From NCBI RefSeq assembly GCF_900156375.1, contig NZ_FTNK01000004.1, positions 372,001 to 436,000 on the forward strand: a DNA stretch of 64,000 nucleotides, read 5' to 3'. The position numbers and the translations under genes were made by a program. Numbering within the stretch: position 1 is the first letter of the stretch; each line of letters starts with the position of its first letter. Positions 44,218 through 52,858 of this stretch are shown here, one piece after another. This DNA is from Paenibacillus macquariensis (GTDB taxonomy: Bacteria; Bacillota; Bacilli; Paenibacillales; Paenibacillaceae). The notes below the pieces were generated by a model. That model was not told the DNA's origin and ran no database searches. It worked only from the letters and a program-made list of their open reading frames with translations.

Positions 44218-45204
44218 ATGAAAGCGATTGTATACACAAAGTATGGCTCATCAGATGTTCTTCAGCTCAAAGAGATAGAAAAACCTATTCCCAAGGACAA
44301 TGAAGTATTGGTCAAAATTCATGCGGTATCCGTTAACCCATTGGACTGGCATTTCATGAGAGGCAAGCCCTATATCATGCGCATGCAGACAGGGCTGCGC
44401 AGACCAAAGTACAATGCTATAGGAACAGATGTAGCAGGTCGGATCGAAGCGGTGGGCAAGAATGTGAAGGAGTTTCGACCGGGAGATGACGTATTCGGTG
44501 TGTGCAATGGAGCCTTTGCCGAGTATTCATGTGCAGCCGAAGGATCGCTAGTTAAGAAACCAGCCAATATGACATTTGAGCAAGCAGCAGCTGTTCCGAT
44601 CGCGTCTTTCACCGCTCTACAAGGTCTTCGCAATCAAGGACTGATTCAGTCCGGGCAGAAGGTCTTGATTAACGGTGCTTCGGGTGGTGTGGGCACCTTC
44701 GCCGTGCAGATAGCCAAATCCTTAGGAGCGAACGTGACCGGCGTGTGCAGCACGAGGAATGTAAACATGGTTCGATCAATCGGCGCTGATCATGTCATCG
44801 ATTACACCCAAGAGGACTTCACCCAAAGTGAGAGTCGTTATGATCTAATCTTCGATACGGTAGGAAACCGTTCGCTCTTAAATTGCAGACGTGTACTGAG
44901 CCCTAAGGGGACCCTCGTTATCGTCGGATCGCAGAGCAAGGGCCGATGGCTTGGGCCACTGGCTCGTTCGCTCAGAGGGATTCTGCTGTCACGGTTCGTA
45001 AGCCAAAAAATGATGATGTTTATGGCGACATGGAGCAAAGGGGATCTTGTGACGATGCAAAAGCTTCTAGAAGCTGGAGAAGTAACACCGGTCATCGACA
45101 GATATTACAAATCGAGTGAAGTAAAGGAAGCTATCCGATACTTAGAAGAAGGACATACCCAAGGGAAAGTCATTATAACCTGGGAACATACGAACAAGAC
45201 CTAA
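44218..45204 (+). CDS. NAD(P)-dependent MDR-superfamily alcohol dehydrogenase/quinone reductase
   Basis: A 328-aa medium-chain reductase. The start KAIVYTKYGSSDVLQLKEIEKPIPKDNEVLVKI, then VNPLDWHFMRGKPY and IGTDVAGRIEAVGKNVKEFRPGDDVFG, and the cofactor site VLINGASGGVGTFAVQIAKSLGANVTGVCS match the zinc-less class, as in plant-type quinone reductases. ATG 44218 is set by AGGAGG at 44205; the frame runs 15 codons further up without such a site. Located just before the tRNA-Ala remnants. Confidence 0.92.
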   Translation: MKAIVYTKYGSSDVLQLKEIEKPIPKDNEVLVKIHAVSVNPLDWHFMRGKPYIMRMQTGLRRPKYNAIGTDVAGRIEAVGKNVKEFRPGDDVFGVCNGAFAEYSCAAEGSLVKKPANMTFEQAAAVPIASFTALQGLRNQGLIQSGQKVLINGASGGVGTFAVQIAKSLGANVTGVCSTRNVNMVRSIGADHVIDYTQEDFTQSESRYDLIFDTVGNRSLLNCRRVLSPKGTLVIVGSQSKGRWLGPLARSLRGILLSRFVSQKMMMFMATWSKGDLVTMQKLLEAGEVTPVIDRYYKSSEVKEAIRYLEEGHTQGKVIITWEHTNKT

Positions 45205-45365
45205 CAATCTAGGTGAAACCTTGCTCAATGTGGATTAACAGTTAGATGTTTTGCGTATTGAAGAAGCATGAGGGATTTTGGGGTAGTGAACCACCCAACT
45301 GGGAGTACGTGGTTGGGTATTTAACAACCCCAAAAGAATTAAATACCAGCAGTAAGATTTATCAC

Positions 45366-45387
45366 GGGGACTTAGCTCAGCAGGGAG
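45366..45387 (+). pseudogene. tRNA-Ala 5' fragment (copy B)
   Basis: The 22 bases GGGGACTTAGCTCAGCAGGG (with AG after) match the acceptor and D-arm half of the intact tRNA-Ala. They are preceded by the same upstream sequence (AACCCCAAAAGAATTAAATA, TTTATCAC) as at 40872-40913. The rest of the tRNA is missing, and the next copy of the module starts at 45397. Confidence 0.75.
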
Positions 45388-45441
45388 TCCACGTATGGTT
45401 GGTTACACACCCAAAAACAATTGAATATCAGCATTAAATAT

Positions 45442-45517
45442 GGGGCTATAGTTTAGGGGGGGGAAATAGGTCGCTGGCAGCGATCAGTTGGCGGTTCGAT
45501 TCCGCCTAGCTCCACCA
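45442..45517 (+). tRNA. tRNA-Ala(GGC)-like gene with altered D arm (copy C), possibly a pseudogene
   Basis: 76 nt that fold as a cloverleaf: acceptor GGGGCTA/TAGCTCC, D stem GTTT/AAAT with loop AGGGGGGGG, anticodon stem GGTCG/CGATC with loop CTGGCAG (anticodon GGC), T arm GGCGG-TTCGATT-CCGCC, encoded CCA. The D loop is an almost pure G run, the conserved A21 is missing, and the D stem differs from the normal GCTC/GAGC. A copy of the tRNA terminator follows. It may be a decayed or diverging second tRNA-Ala. Confidence 0.6.
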
Positions 45518-45532
45518 TACTTTAAATCAGAA

Positions 45533-45558
45533 ACGGCAGAGATGCCGTTTTTTTTTAT
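45533..45558 (+). terminator. Duplicate of the tRNA-Ala terminator
   Basis: ACGGCA-GAGA-TGCCGT followed by a T run, the same as at 41004. Confidence 0.85.
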
Positions 45559-45798
45559 TGCTTTGATTGTGTTGTAGCACTCCACACATGTGGAGTGCTT
45601 AATATTGATGGTTCTGAAACAGTAGATGAGATGTGACAGTATTGCTCAAGTTACAAAGAGGTGAACCGTATCACAAGAGACGGCTAAATCTTTTAGTGTT
45701 AGCGTCCGCTTCTTTCAACTTCTAGACATGGAAAGAGTTTTTGGTGGAAGCAGAAATTCTCAAGTACAAATAATCGGCAGTCGTCAACATATCGCTGT

Positions 45799-45825
45799 TG
45801 TCACAAAACGACCCCTTATCTCGTT
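45799..45825 (+). promoter_or_regulatory. ECF41-type promoter
   Basis: TGTCACA (45799-45805), 16 bases, then CGTT (45822-45825). The reported ECF41 promoter is TGTCACA-N16-CGTC, so this fits at all but the last base. It stands 33 bp before the oxidoreductase start, in the same operon as an ECF41 sigma-factor gene. Confidence 0.8.
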
Positions 45826-45857
45826 TTATAAGCAAAACAAAATAAGGAGTGGTTGCA

Positions 45858-47042
45858 ATGAAAGAATTGATATGCATCATCGTTGGCGGAGGATATGCGG
45901 GCATTAATGCGGTTAATGCGATTCGTAAAACGTTTAAGGGTGAGGCAAGCCAGCGTCCGCTTCGACTTATTCTAATCGACAAGAATCCCTATCACTTTCG
46001 CAAAGTTTTGCTTTTTAAGCCTGCGGCTGGAAACGAAGATATAATTGTCCCACTGACAAGGTTGTTTCCCGAGGGGGTTGAATTCGTTCAGGCTACCGTA
46101 ACCAAAATCGAATCAGAGAAGAGAAGGCTGCTTTATCAGGATGCCGAAGGAAATGAGAATTCGATGAAATATGACATTCTCGTTTTGACGGTAGGCAGCG
46201 TCGTACGGCAACCCGACCCTGATCAGGGGGGGGTGGCATTGGCGAGCTTGGATGCCGCGTGGAAGATCAGAGAGGCGTGGCGCACGAATATGCAAAAAGC
46301 CGTTAAGGAATCCAACGCGAAAGAGCGTCAGAGATTAATGACCATTGCCGTTGCGGGAGCAGGCATAAGCGGCATCGAGACATCTGCCGAACTGGCTCAT
46401 TTCGTTCGAGAAGATGCGCAGCAATTGGGACTTGATCCGGGTGCTGTGAGGATAAAACTATTTAACACGAACAAGAGGCTATTCCCGGATGGCCCGGTCA
46501 AGGTAGGACTTAAACTGGAACGTTCACTTGAAGCTTGCGGAGTAACTATCTTACATGGGAGCAGGGTGTTACAGGAGAAAGAGGGAACGCTAACCTTATC
46601 TAGCGGAGAAACGATGTCCGTCGGTCTATGTGTTTGGACGCTGGGGCTGTTACCCAATCCAATGCTGCGAAACATCGGGTTACCGGTCACTCCGGAAGGA
46701 TACGTGATCGTAGATGCAAGTTATCGGGTTCAGGGTGCTCAGGGTGTATACAGTATCGGCGACTGCGCCCGAATCGTAGACCCTGCTAGCGGACGGGCGG
46801 ACGGGAAGACGTGTAAGGAAGCGACCGCTCAAGCGGCAAGGCTTGGAAAGATTTTGTCGTCGGATCTTGAAGGGCGCCCTGCACCCTCGCATAAGGGGTT
46901 TATAGACTTTTTCTGCTTTGGCTTAGGTCCGGGGCATGGAATGGCATGGACATGTATATGGGGGGTAGATATTATTTTTACGGGAAAGCTGGGTTGGCGA
47001 CTGAGAAAATTCACATGGGATACGCCAAGTCTGTTAAAATAA
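45858..47042 (+). CDS. NAD(P)/FAD-dependent oxidoreductase (NDH-2-like)
   Basis: A 394-aa flavoprotein of the pyridine nucleotide-disulphide family, similar to type II NADH dehydrogenases. An FAD site GGGYAGINAVNAI opens the protein, LTVGSV is the second dinucleotide contact, AVAGAGISGIETSAELA is the NAD(P) site and GVYSIGDCARI binds FAD. ATG 45858 has AAGGAG 8 nt upstream. The gene is preceded by an ECF41-type promoter and followed 43 bp later by an ECF41 sigma-factor gene; oxidoreductases are one of the three gene types usually linked to ECF41. A run of eight G lies at 46226-46233 within the frame. Confidence 0.9.
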   Translation: MKELICIIVGGGYAGINAVNAIRKTFKGEASQRPLRLILIDKNPYHFRKVLLFKPAAGNEDIIVPLTRLFPEGVEFVQATVTKIESEKRRLLYQDAEGNENSMKYDILVLTVGSVVRQPDPDQGGVALASLDAAWKIREAWRTNMQKAVKESNAKERQRLMTIAVAGAGISGIETSAELAHFVREDAQQLGLDPGAVRIKLFNTNKRLFPDGPVKVGLKLERSLEACGVTILHGSRVLQEKEGTLTLSSGETMSVGLCVWTLGLLPNPMLRNIGLPVTPEGYVIVDASYRVQGAQGVYSIGDCARIVDPASGRADGKTCKEATAQAARLGKILSSDLEGRPAPSHKGFIDFFCFGLGPGHGMAWTCIWGVDIIFTGKLGWRLRKFTWDTPSLLK

Positions 47043-47085
47043 TAATGTAATTAGAGGATTAGAGGCTAAGATTGGAAGTGGTAAG

Positions 47086-47949
47086 ATGCAAGAGTTATAT
47101 GAGCAGTATAAAGGGCTGCTGTTTACGCTTGCCTACCAACTGACCGGGTCGGCTTCCGATGCGGAGGATGTTGTGCAGGACGTATTCCTGAAGATAAATG
47201 ACGTAGATCTGGAGCGTTTGGTTGAACCGAAAGCATATCTGTGCAAAATGGTGACTAATCGCTGTCGGGATTTACTCAAATCGGCGCGTAAACGGCGGGA
47301 ACTGTATTTCGGACAATGGCTTCCCGAGCCCATTCTTACTCCCAATGATGAATCGTTTGAAGCGGTTGTTCGTGACGAGCTGTTGTCTTACGCTATGCTC
47401 GTGTTGCTTGAAAGGCTATCCCATACGGAACGGGCGGTGTTCGTGCTTCGTGAAGCGCTCGGCTTTGAATATTCAGATATTGCTGAACTTGTTGACAAAA
47501 GTGAAGCGAATTGCCGCAAACTGTTCAGCCGTGCGAGAGGAAAGATGGGGATTACCCTCGATGAGCAGGTCCACTCAGAAGCGGCGAGCGAAGAGTGGGT
47601 CCGTCGATTCCTGAAGGCTCTCGAACTGGGAAACGTGGACACGGTTGTATCCATACTCGCCGAAGATGTCGTGTTGGTCTCTGATGGAGGGGGCAAAGCG
47701 TTCGCCGCCGTCCATCCTATTGAATCGCGCGATCTCGTCGCACGGTTCCTTCTCGGTCTAATTCGTAAGGCTCCTCATTACGAAGGAGGCGTGCATGTCG
47801 AGATGACGGATATAAATGGCCAAACAGGGCTTGTTGTCCGTTCAGGCGAGGGCATCGAAGTTGTTGTGCTGATACACGTTGAGAGAAATGCGATTTGCAA
47901 CCTATACTTTGTTAGGAATCCGGATAAGCTGAGGCTTTTATTGAAATGA
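47086..47949 (+). CDS. ECF41-family RNA polymerase sigma factor
   Basis: A 287-aa extracytoplasmic-function-type sigma factor with a fused C-terminal SnoaL-like domain. Sigma region 2 (LFTLAYQLTGSASDAEDVVQDVFLK) and region 4 (LLERLSHTERAVFVLREALGFEYSDIAELVDKSEANCRKLFSRAR) are intact. The extension from about residue 168 contains DGGGKA and ends NPDKLRLLL, the two motifs known to mark ECF41 proteins and to control their activity in place of an anti-sigma factor. The gene follows the oxidoreductase in one transcript. With the promoter at 45799 the module would be self-activating. Confidence 0.93.
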   Translation: MQELYEQYKGLLFTLAYQLTGSASDAEDVVQDVFLKINDVDLERLVEPKAYLCKMVTNRCRDLLKSARKRRELYFGQWLPEPILTPNDESFEAVVRDELLSYAMLVLLERLSHTERAVFVLREALGFEYSDIAELVDKSEANCRKLFSRARGKMGITLDEQVHSEAASEEWVRRFLKALELGNVDTVVSILAEDVVLVSDGGGKAFAAVHPIESRDLVARFLLGLIRKAPHYEGGVHVEMTDINGQTGLVVRSGEGIEVVVLIHVERNAICNLYFVRNPDKLRLLLK

Positions 47950-48184
47950 AAAAGAGTATTCGATATGGAGATTCGTATCGTGCATGGTGGTATAGCGAAA
48001 GTTGTGAACAGTAACCACACATGTGGTGTGAGGAAACTGAGACATTGATTTATAGGGATGACTTGGGGACGAAGGTCGTCCCCAAAGCATCATAAAGGAT
48101 CCGAATAGATCATACAACTGATAACATAAACCCTTATTTAACAAGGATATTCGTACAATATCATACTGTAACCTACCTCATCTC

Positions 48185-48233
48185 TATCGCTGGCAGCGAT
48201 GAGGTCAGGGGAGAGGATCCCCCTAGGCTCCAC
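48185..48233 (+). pseudogene. tRNA-Ala 3' fragment (copy D)
   Basis: The anticodon arm TATCG-CTGGCAG-CGATG (same loop as copy C), then a GAGGTCAGGGG...CCCCCTAGGCTCCACC stretch matching the T-arm and acceptor 3' half of a tRNA-Ala. The TTCGA of the T loop is altered and the 5' half is absent. It marks the far edge of the tRNA-Ala-associated region. Confidence 0.7.
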
Positions 48234-48250
48234 CTTTAATTTTACCTTTC

Positions 48251-48277
48251 AAACCCTTACTATGTAAGGGTTTTTTT
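48251..48277 (+). terminator. Terminator after the tRNA-Ala fragment
   Basis: AAACCCTTAC (48251-48260) pairs with GTAAGGGTTT (48264-48273), followed by TTTT. Confidence 0.85.
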
Positions 48278-48299
48278 GTTTTAGAATATTGCTTTATAG

Positions 48300-48704
48300 G
48301 TTAATGAGTTTATATGGGCGCTACCGACAGGTGTTCACTTTTTTCAGAATATTAAGGATGCATTGGTAGTTGGGGATCTAGGAAAAGGGTTCATAAGTAG
48401 TTTCTCGTACGGTGTGCTGAGTGCTGCTTTCATGGCAATTGATAACTCCAACATTTTTTATTTGTACAATAACAAAATAAATATATCTAATATAAGCTCT
48501 ATAAAAGCCAAAGTATGCCCACGTTGTTTATTGGAACATGAATATATTGGAAAAATTTGGAGTTTAGTAAATGTTACGGCTTGTCCGTTTCATCAAATTG
48601 AATTGATTAATAAATGTGAAAATTGTAATGAAAATATCTCATGGATTAAATGTATTATTTTCAGATGTAGATGTGGACATAATCACAAATATTCAACTGA
48701 ATAA
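48300..48704 (+). pseudogene. TniQ/TnsD-family transposition protein fragment
   Basis: An open frame of about 134 codons without a start. It opens with EFIWALPTGVHFFQNIKDALVVGDLGK and then shows the TniQ zinc-binding pattern: CPRCLLEHEYIGKIWSLVNVTACPFHQIELINKCENC and a closing CRCG. TniQ/TnsD proteins choose the insertion site of Tn7-like transposons. The fragment starts 66 bp after the tRNA-Ala 3' remnant and ends at a stop just before a terminator. No TnsA, TnsB or TnsC gene is in the window, so the element is a relic. Confidence 0.72.
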
Positions 48705-48709
48705 AGAGA

Positions 48710-48754
48710 AAGGATCGTTTCTCTGAGTTTTTTTCTCAAAGAGAATCGATCCTT
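48710..48754. terminator. Bidirectional hairpin terminator
   Basis: AAGGATCGTTTCTCT (48710-48724) pairs with AGAGAATCGATCCTT (48740-48754) with one mismatch. T or A runs lie nearby on both sides. It separates the TniQ fragment from the convergent AraC gene. Confidence 0.75.
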
Positions 48755-48776
48755 GTTTTGAGTTGGGTTACCTTGT

Positions 48777-49604
48777 TTATGTCGTACTGTTCCGGTAAGC
48801 AGAAGGAGAGACTCCCGTGTTCTTCTTGAAGCTCTTGGAGAAATGCGCCAGCTCCATGCCGACCTGCTCGGCGATGCTAGAGATGCTGGAATCAGAATAG
48901 GACAGTAGCCGTTTGGCATATTCCATCCGTTTGAGCTGAACATACTGCATCGGGGGGATCCCCACGAATTTTTTGAAATAAGGAATGAAATAGTTCGGAT
49001 GCAGGTGCACAATCTCGGCCAAATATTCAACCTCAAGTGGCCAATTCAGGCGTTCATCAATAAGAGTGAGAACATCCGCCAGCCTATCCTGGACGTTCGT
49101 CTGAATGAATTCCTGCATGAAATCCAGATACCCACCGGATTCCAGGCACAATGCCAGGAGGTTCATCAGTGAGGCCTGGGTGCGCATCTTGGAGAAGAAA
49201 TCATTCTCATGAAAATTGGAAATCATCTCTGTAAACATATTCCGTACGGCGTCCTGGTCCGACGCATCGCTGATGTATAGTTTGTCAGCATCATGAAACA
49301 GCGGCCATTCGCCGATACGGGCATCGAAATGGCAATAATAGCGGGTGTACGGATTGTCACGTGATGTATCAGTGGTCTGCGTGGTGCCTGCTGGCATAAT
49401 CATTAGCTGCCCGGGCTTCGGATAATAGCGGACTCCGTTGAGCGTCACCATTCCCTCACCTTTGTCGATAAAATAGAACCGGCCAAAAGCCGGTGTTTCA
49501 TTGGTGCGATTCCAGCCCGGATATTTGGTGCTGATCTGAGCATAGGACACGTTGACGGTCAGATTCTCTAGCAAACCGCTCGTAAGAAGGGAAGGGCGAT
49601 TCAT
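48777..49604 (-). CDS. AraC-family regulator with cupin sensor
   Basis: A 275-aa regulator. The N-terminal AraC-type cupin (about 15-130, with KYPGWNRTNETPAFGRFYFIDKGEG and QLMIMPAG) should bind a sugar, and the C-terminal double helix-turn-helix (about 175-272, LAEIVHLHPNYFIPYFKKFVGIPPMQYVQL and ISSIAEQVGMELAHFSKSFKKNTGVSPSAYR) binds DNA. ATG 49604 is chosen: AGGAG lies 8 nt upstream; a GTG at 49613 is inside that site. It is divergent from the Gfo/Idh/MocA operon with about 165 bp between starts and is its probable activator. Confidence 0.92.
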   Translation of the reverse strand: MNRPSLLTSGLLENLTVNVSYAQISTKYPGWNRTNETPAFGRFYFIDKGEGMVTLNGVRYYPKPGQLMIMPAGTTQTTDTSRDNPYTRYYCHFDARIGEWPLFHDADKLYISDASDQDAVRNMFTEMISNFHENDFFSKMRTQASLMNLLALCLESGGYLDFMQEFIQTNVQDRLADVLTLIDERLNWPLEVEYLAEIVHLHPNYFIPYFKKFVGIPPMQYVQLKRMEYAKRLLSYSDSSISSIAEQVGMELAHFSKSFKKNTGVSPSAYRNSTT

Positions 49605-49619
49605 CGGCAGCACTCCTAG

Positions 49620-49633
49620 TGAAAGCGTTTTAT
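49620..49633. promoter_or_regulatory. Possible catabolite-responsive element
   Basis: TGAAAGCGTTTTAT fits the CcpA consensus TGWAARCGYTWNCW at all but one position. It lies between the divergent AraC and sugar-oxidoreductase genes, a sensible place for glucose repression. Confidence 0.5.
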
Positions 49634-49769
49634 ATCCATTATAGCGAATGTTATCGATTTATCTAATACATCTTAATTATTTACAAAAGAATCTTAATTT
49701 CAGACATGTTCACTTTCCGATAATTGGTATATCCTCATGTCATACTTATGAAAAAGGAAGTGATCCATT

Positions 49770-50936
49770 ATGACAGCCGTACGTTATGGAATTATTGGAG
49801 TAGGGAATATGGGCCGCGGGCATGCGATCAGCCTGCTGGGTGAGATCAAGGATGCAGAACTGGCGGCGGTTTGCGATATTAGCGCTGAGCGTCTGGAATG
49901 GGCTGAAGTGAATCTGCCGGAAGGTGTGAAGCGGTACAGCAGTCCTGAAGAGCTGTTTGCCGAAAAGACAGTAGATGCCGTACTTATTTCGACACCACAT
50001 TATGATCACCCTACGCTTGCCATAGAAGCTCTTAACGCAGGATATCATGTCCTGATCGAGAAGCCTGCTGGTGTATACACCAAGGCTGTTCAAGAAATGA
50101 ACGACACCGCTGCGGCTCATCCCGAGCTCAAATTCGGAATTATGTACAACCAGCGGACGAACCCGCTCTATCAGAAGCTGAGAGAACTGATTCAATCCGG
50201 CGAGCTTGGTGAAATTCGCCGCACGAACTGGATCATCACAGACTGGTATAGAACACAGAACTATTACAACTCCGGCGGCTGGCGAGCGACTTGGGGTGGA
50301 GAAGGCGGAGGCGTGTTGCTGAATCAGGACCCGCACCAGCTCGATCTGTGGCAGTGGACGATTGGGATGATGCCCAAGCGTGTACGTGCATTCTGCCATT
50401 TCGGCAAGTACCGGAATATCGAGGTTGAAGATGATGTAACCGCTTATGTGGAGTATGAGAATGGCGCTACTGGCCTATTCATTACGACAACGGGTGAAGC
50501 ACCCGGAACAAACCGTTTCGAGATTAATGGTGACAACGGGAAAATCGTAGTAGAGAACGGCTCTCTGACCTTCTGGCGTCTGCGCACACCTGAGTCTAAA
50601 TTCAACGCTGAGTTTACGGGTGGTTTCGGAAATCCGGAATGCTGGAAATGTGAAATTCCAGTGGAGAAGGCCGACGGCGATCAGCACAAAGGCATTCTGC
50701 GGAATTTTACCCAAGCGATCCTGCATGACGAACCGCTGCTGGCACCGGGTGAAGAAGGCATCCATGGCCTGACGCTTTCCAATGCGATGTATCTATCTTC
50801 ATGGACCGACAACTGGGTAGACCTACCGATTGATGCCGAGTTATTCCATGAGAAGTTGACCGAGAAGATAAAGAATTCTACCTTTCAAAAGGAAGCATCC
50901 GAGGACAAGGCTCTCGAAGTAAGAGGAACCCATTAA
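49770..50936 (+). CDS. Gfo/Idh/MocA-family oxidoreductase
   Basis: A 388-aa NAD(P)-dependent sugar or inositol dehydrogenase. The Rossmann start RYGIIGVGNMGRGHAISLLG, STPHYDHPTLAIEALNAGYHVLIEKPAGVY (the catalytic EKP Lys near residue 97) and WGGEGGGVLLNQDPHQLDLWQWTIG (family GGG-x-D/N-x3-H block) are all clear. First gene of a four-gene set with an isomerase and two more dehydrogenases. Such sets process unusual or oxidised sugars, often by oxidation, change and reduction; the GH35 enzyme downstream may supply substrate. Confidence 0.92.
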   Translation: MTAVRYGIIGVGNMGRGHAISLLGEIKDAELAAVCDISAERLEWAEVNLPEGVKRYSSPEELFAEKTVDAVLISTPHYDHPTLAIEALNAGYHVLIEKPAGVYTKAVQEMNDTAAAHPELKFGIMYNQRTNPLYQKLRELIQSGELGEIRRTNWIITDWYRTQNYYNSGGWRATWGGEGGGVLLNQDPHQLDLWQWTIGMMPKRVRAFCHFGKYRNIEVEDDVTAYVEYENGATGLFITTTGEAPGTNRFEINGDNGKIVVENGSLTFWRLRTPESKFNAEFTGGFGNPECWKCEIPVEKADGDQHKGILRNFTQAILHDEPLLAPGEEGIHGLTLSNAMYLSSWTDNWVDLPIDAELFHEKLTEKIKNSTFQKEASEDKALEVRGTH

Positions 50937-50965
50937 TCAACCATAGATACAGGAGATGATCTCAG

Positions 50966-51745
50966 ATGCAACATTCCAATATCGCTGTTCAAATGTATAC
51001 CCTTAGGGATTTTTCCCAGACGCCCGAAGAGCTAAGAACGACTTTTCAAAAGGTGGCGGCCATCGGGTATACTGCTGCTCAAGTGTCCGGCATTGGGCCG
51101 ATTGACCCGGTTCTAGTCAAGGAATATGCCGACGAAAGCGGCCTGAAGATTTGTGCAACTCATGTTCCGTGGAATAGGCTGGAGAATGATCTGGACGCGC
51201 AGGCCCGGCAACATCAGCTGTGGGATTGCAAGTATGTCGGTATCGGCGGATTGCCGGATGAATACCGCACCAGTCAGCAAGGTTTTCGTACCTTTGCTAA
51301 GCAGGCATCGGAAATCGCGTATCGACTCAAGGAACAGTATGGTTTGCAATTCATTTATCATAATCATGATTTTGAATTTGAACGTTTGGATGGCGTAACG
51401 GGAATGGACATCCTTCTGAACGAGTCGAATCCTGAGACTTTCGGTTTTGAACTAGACTTGTACTGGGCACAATCTGGTGGGGCCGACCCTATCGAATGGA
51501 CGCGCAAGTTAGAAGGGCGGATGCAGGTCGTTCACCTTAAAGATATGGCTATCGTGAATAGAAGACAGTCTTTTGCCGAGTTGGGTGAAGGGAATATGAA
51601 CTACAAGGGAATATTAGATGCTTGCCGTGAGACTGGTGTGGAATGGTATGTGGTCGAACAGGATGTATGCCTTCGTGACCCCTTTGAGAGTGTCTCGATC
51701 AGCCTTGATTATTTGAGACGCTACATCCAGGAGAGCACGAAATGA
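50966..51745 (+). CDS. Sugar phosphate isomerase/epimerase (xylose isomerase-like TIM barrel)
   Basis: A 259-aa AP endonuclease 2-type TIM barrel, a class that holds IolE, IolI and hydroxypyruvate isomerase. VQMYTLRDFSQTPEELRTTFQKVAAIGYTAAQVSG opens the barrel. Metal ligands are likely the His/Glu of YHNHDFEFER (near 129-138), FELDLYWAQSGG (Glu/Asp), VVHLKDM (His) and YVVEQD (Glu). AGGAGATG before the ATG. Its end overlaps the next gene by 4 bp. Substrate unknown. Confidence 0.9.
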   Translation: MQHSNIAVQMYTLRDFSQTPEELRTTFQKVAAIGYTAAQVSGIGPIDPVLVKEYADESGLKICATHVPWNRLENDLDAQARQHQLWDCKYVGIGGLPDEYRTSQQGFRTFAKQASEIAYRLKEQYGLQFIYHNHDFEFERLDGVTGMDILLNESNPETFGFELDLYWAQSGGADPIEWTRKLEGRMQVVHLKDMAIVNRRQSFAELGEGNMNYKGILDACRETGVEWYVVEQDVCLRDPFESVSISLDYLRRYIQESTK

Positions 51746-52830
51746 GTCGTAAGGACGGGATGAATTATGCGCCCCGCCACGAAGCTAAACCGGTAGTACA
51801 GGCGGGGTCGTTCGTCATAGCGGCCATGGCACTGAACCACGGTCATATCTACGGCATGTGCAACGGTCTAATGGAAGCAGGGGCGCAGCTGAAATGGGTC
51901 TATGATCCAGATCCAGCAAAGGTGAAACACTTCATGGACACATACCCTGGTGTAAAAGCTGCCCGGTCAGCGGAAGAGGTTCTAGAAGATCCCACTGTCC
52001 ATCTCATTGCCGCGGCAGCAATTCCCTCGGAGCGGGCAGCGCTTGGCATGAAAGTGATGGCGCATGGCAAGGATTACTTCACGGATAAGACCCCATTCAC
52101 GTCTCTAGAACAGCTAGAGGCAGCCCGACTCCAAGTGGAACGGACCAAGCAGAAGTATATGGTTTATTTCAGTGAACGACTGCATGTAGAAAGCGCAGTT
52201 TATGCCTGACAGCTAATCCGCGAAGGACGGATCGGTCGGGTGCTTCAGGTGATTGGCTTAGGACCGCACCGACTGGATGCGCCAAGCCGTCCAGACTGGT
52301 TCTTCAATCGTAAGCAATACGGAGGTATTCTTTGCGACATTGGCAGCCACCAGATTGAGCAGTTTCTATATTATGCTGGCTGTAAGTCGGCCGAGGTACT
52401 CCACAGCAAAGTGGCAAATTACAATAATGCGGGTTATCCCGAACTGGAAGATTTCGGCGATGCGACGCTTGTTGGCGACAACGGCGCAACTCAGTATTTC
52501 CGCGTGGACTGGTTTACACCTGAGGGGCTGGGCACTTGGGGAGACGGTCGTACTATGATTCTGGGGACAGAAGGTTACATTGAGCTGCGGAAATATACTG
52601 ACCTCGGCCGTCTCAATACAGGTGACCATGTCTTTTGGGCCGATGCGAAAGGTGAGCATTACGAGCATGTTGCGGGCAAGATCGGATTTCCATTCTTCGG
52701 TGAGCTGATTCTGGATTGTCTTAACCGGACGGAATTGGCGATGACCCAGGAGCATGCCTTCAAGGCTGCAGAGCTGTGTCTGATCGCACAAGCCCAGTCG
52801 ATCAATCTAACACCGGATCAATTACGTTAG
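51742..52830 (+). pseudogene. Gfo/Idh/MocA-family oxidoreductase with an in-frame TGA
   Basis: One continuous frame of 362 codons plus stop, broken by a TGA at 52207-52209. The first part carries the N-terminal fold with MKVMAHGKDYFTDKTPFTSLEQL (the EKP position is DKT, as in some members). The second part continues without any frame change: QLIREGRIGRVLQVIGLGPHRL, then GGILCDIGSHQIEQFLYYAG, the family's GG-x-D-x3-H block. The stop lies between Ala and Gln where homologues usually have a small residue, and GGA to TGA is one base change. Either the gene is dead, the stop is read through, or it is a sequence error. Flanking genes are intact. Confidence 0.85.
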
Positions 52831-52858
52831 CGCAGCAGCGCAGAAAGAAGAGCAAAAG

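Larger units (their letters stand above)
45205..45857. other. Region of tRNA-Ala duplications and ECF41 promoter
   Basis: No protein gene. It holds two degraded copies of the tRNA-Ala upstream-plus-tRNA module (from 45309), a duplicate of the tRNA terminator (45534-45557) and the promoter at 45799; the frames crossing it are chance. Confidence 0.6.

Noticed and set aside
45246..45437. A 63-codon frame across the tRNA-Ala remnants.
   Set aside because: It runs through the tRNA fragment and its duplicated upstream sequence, so it is chance.
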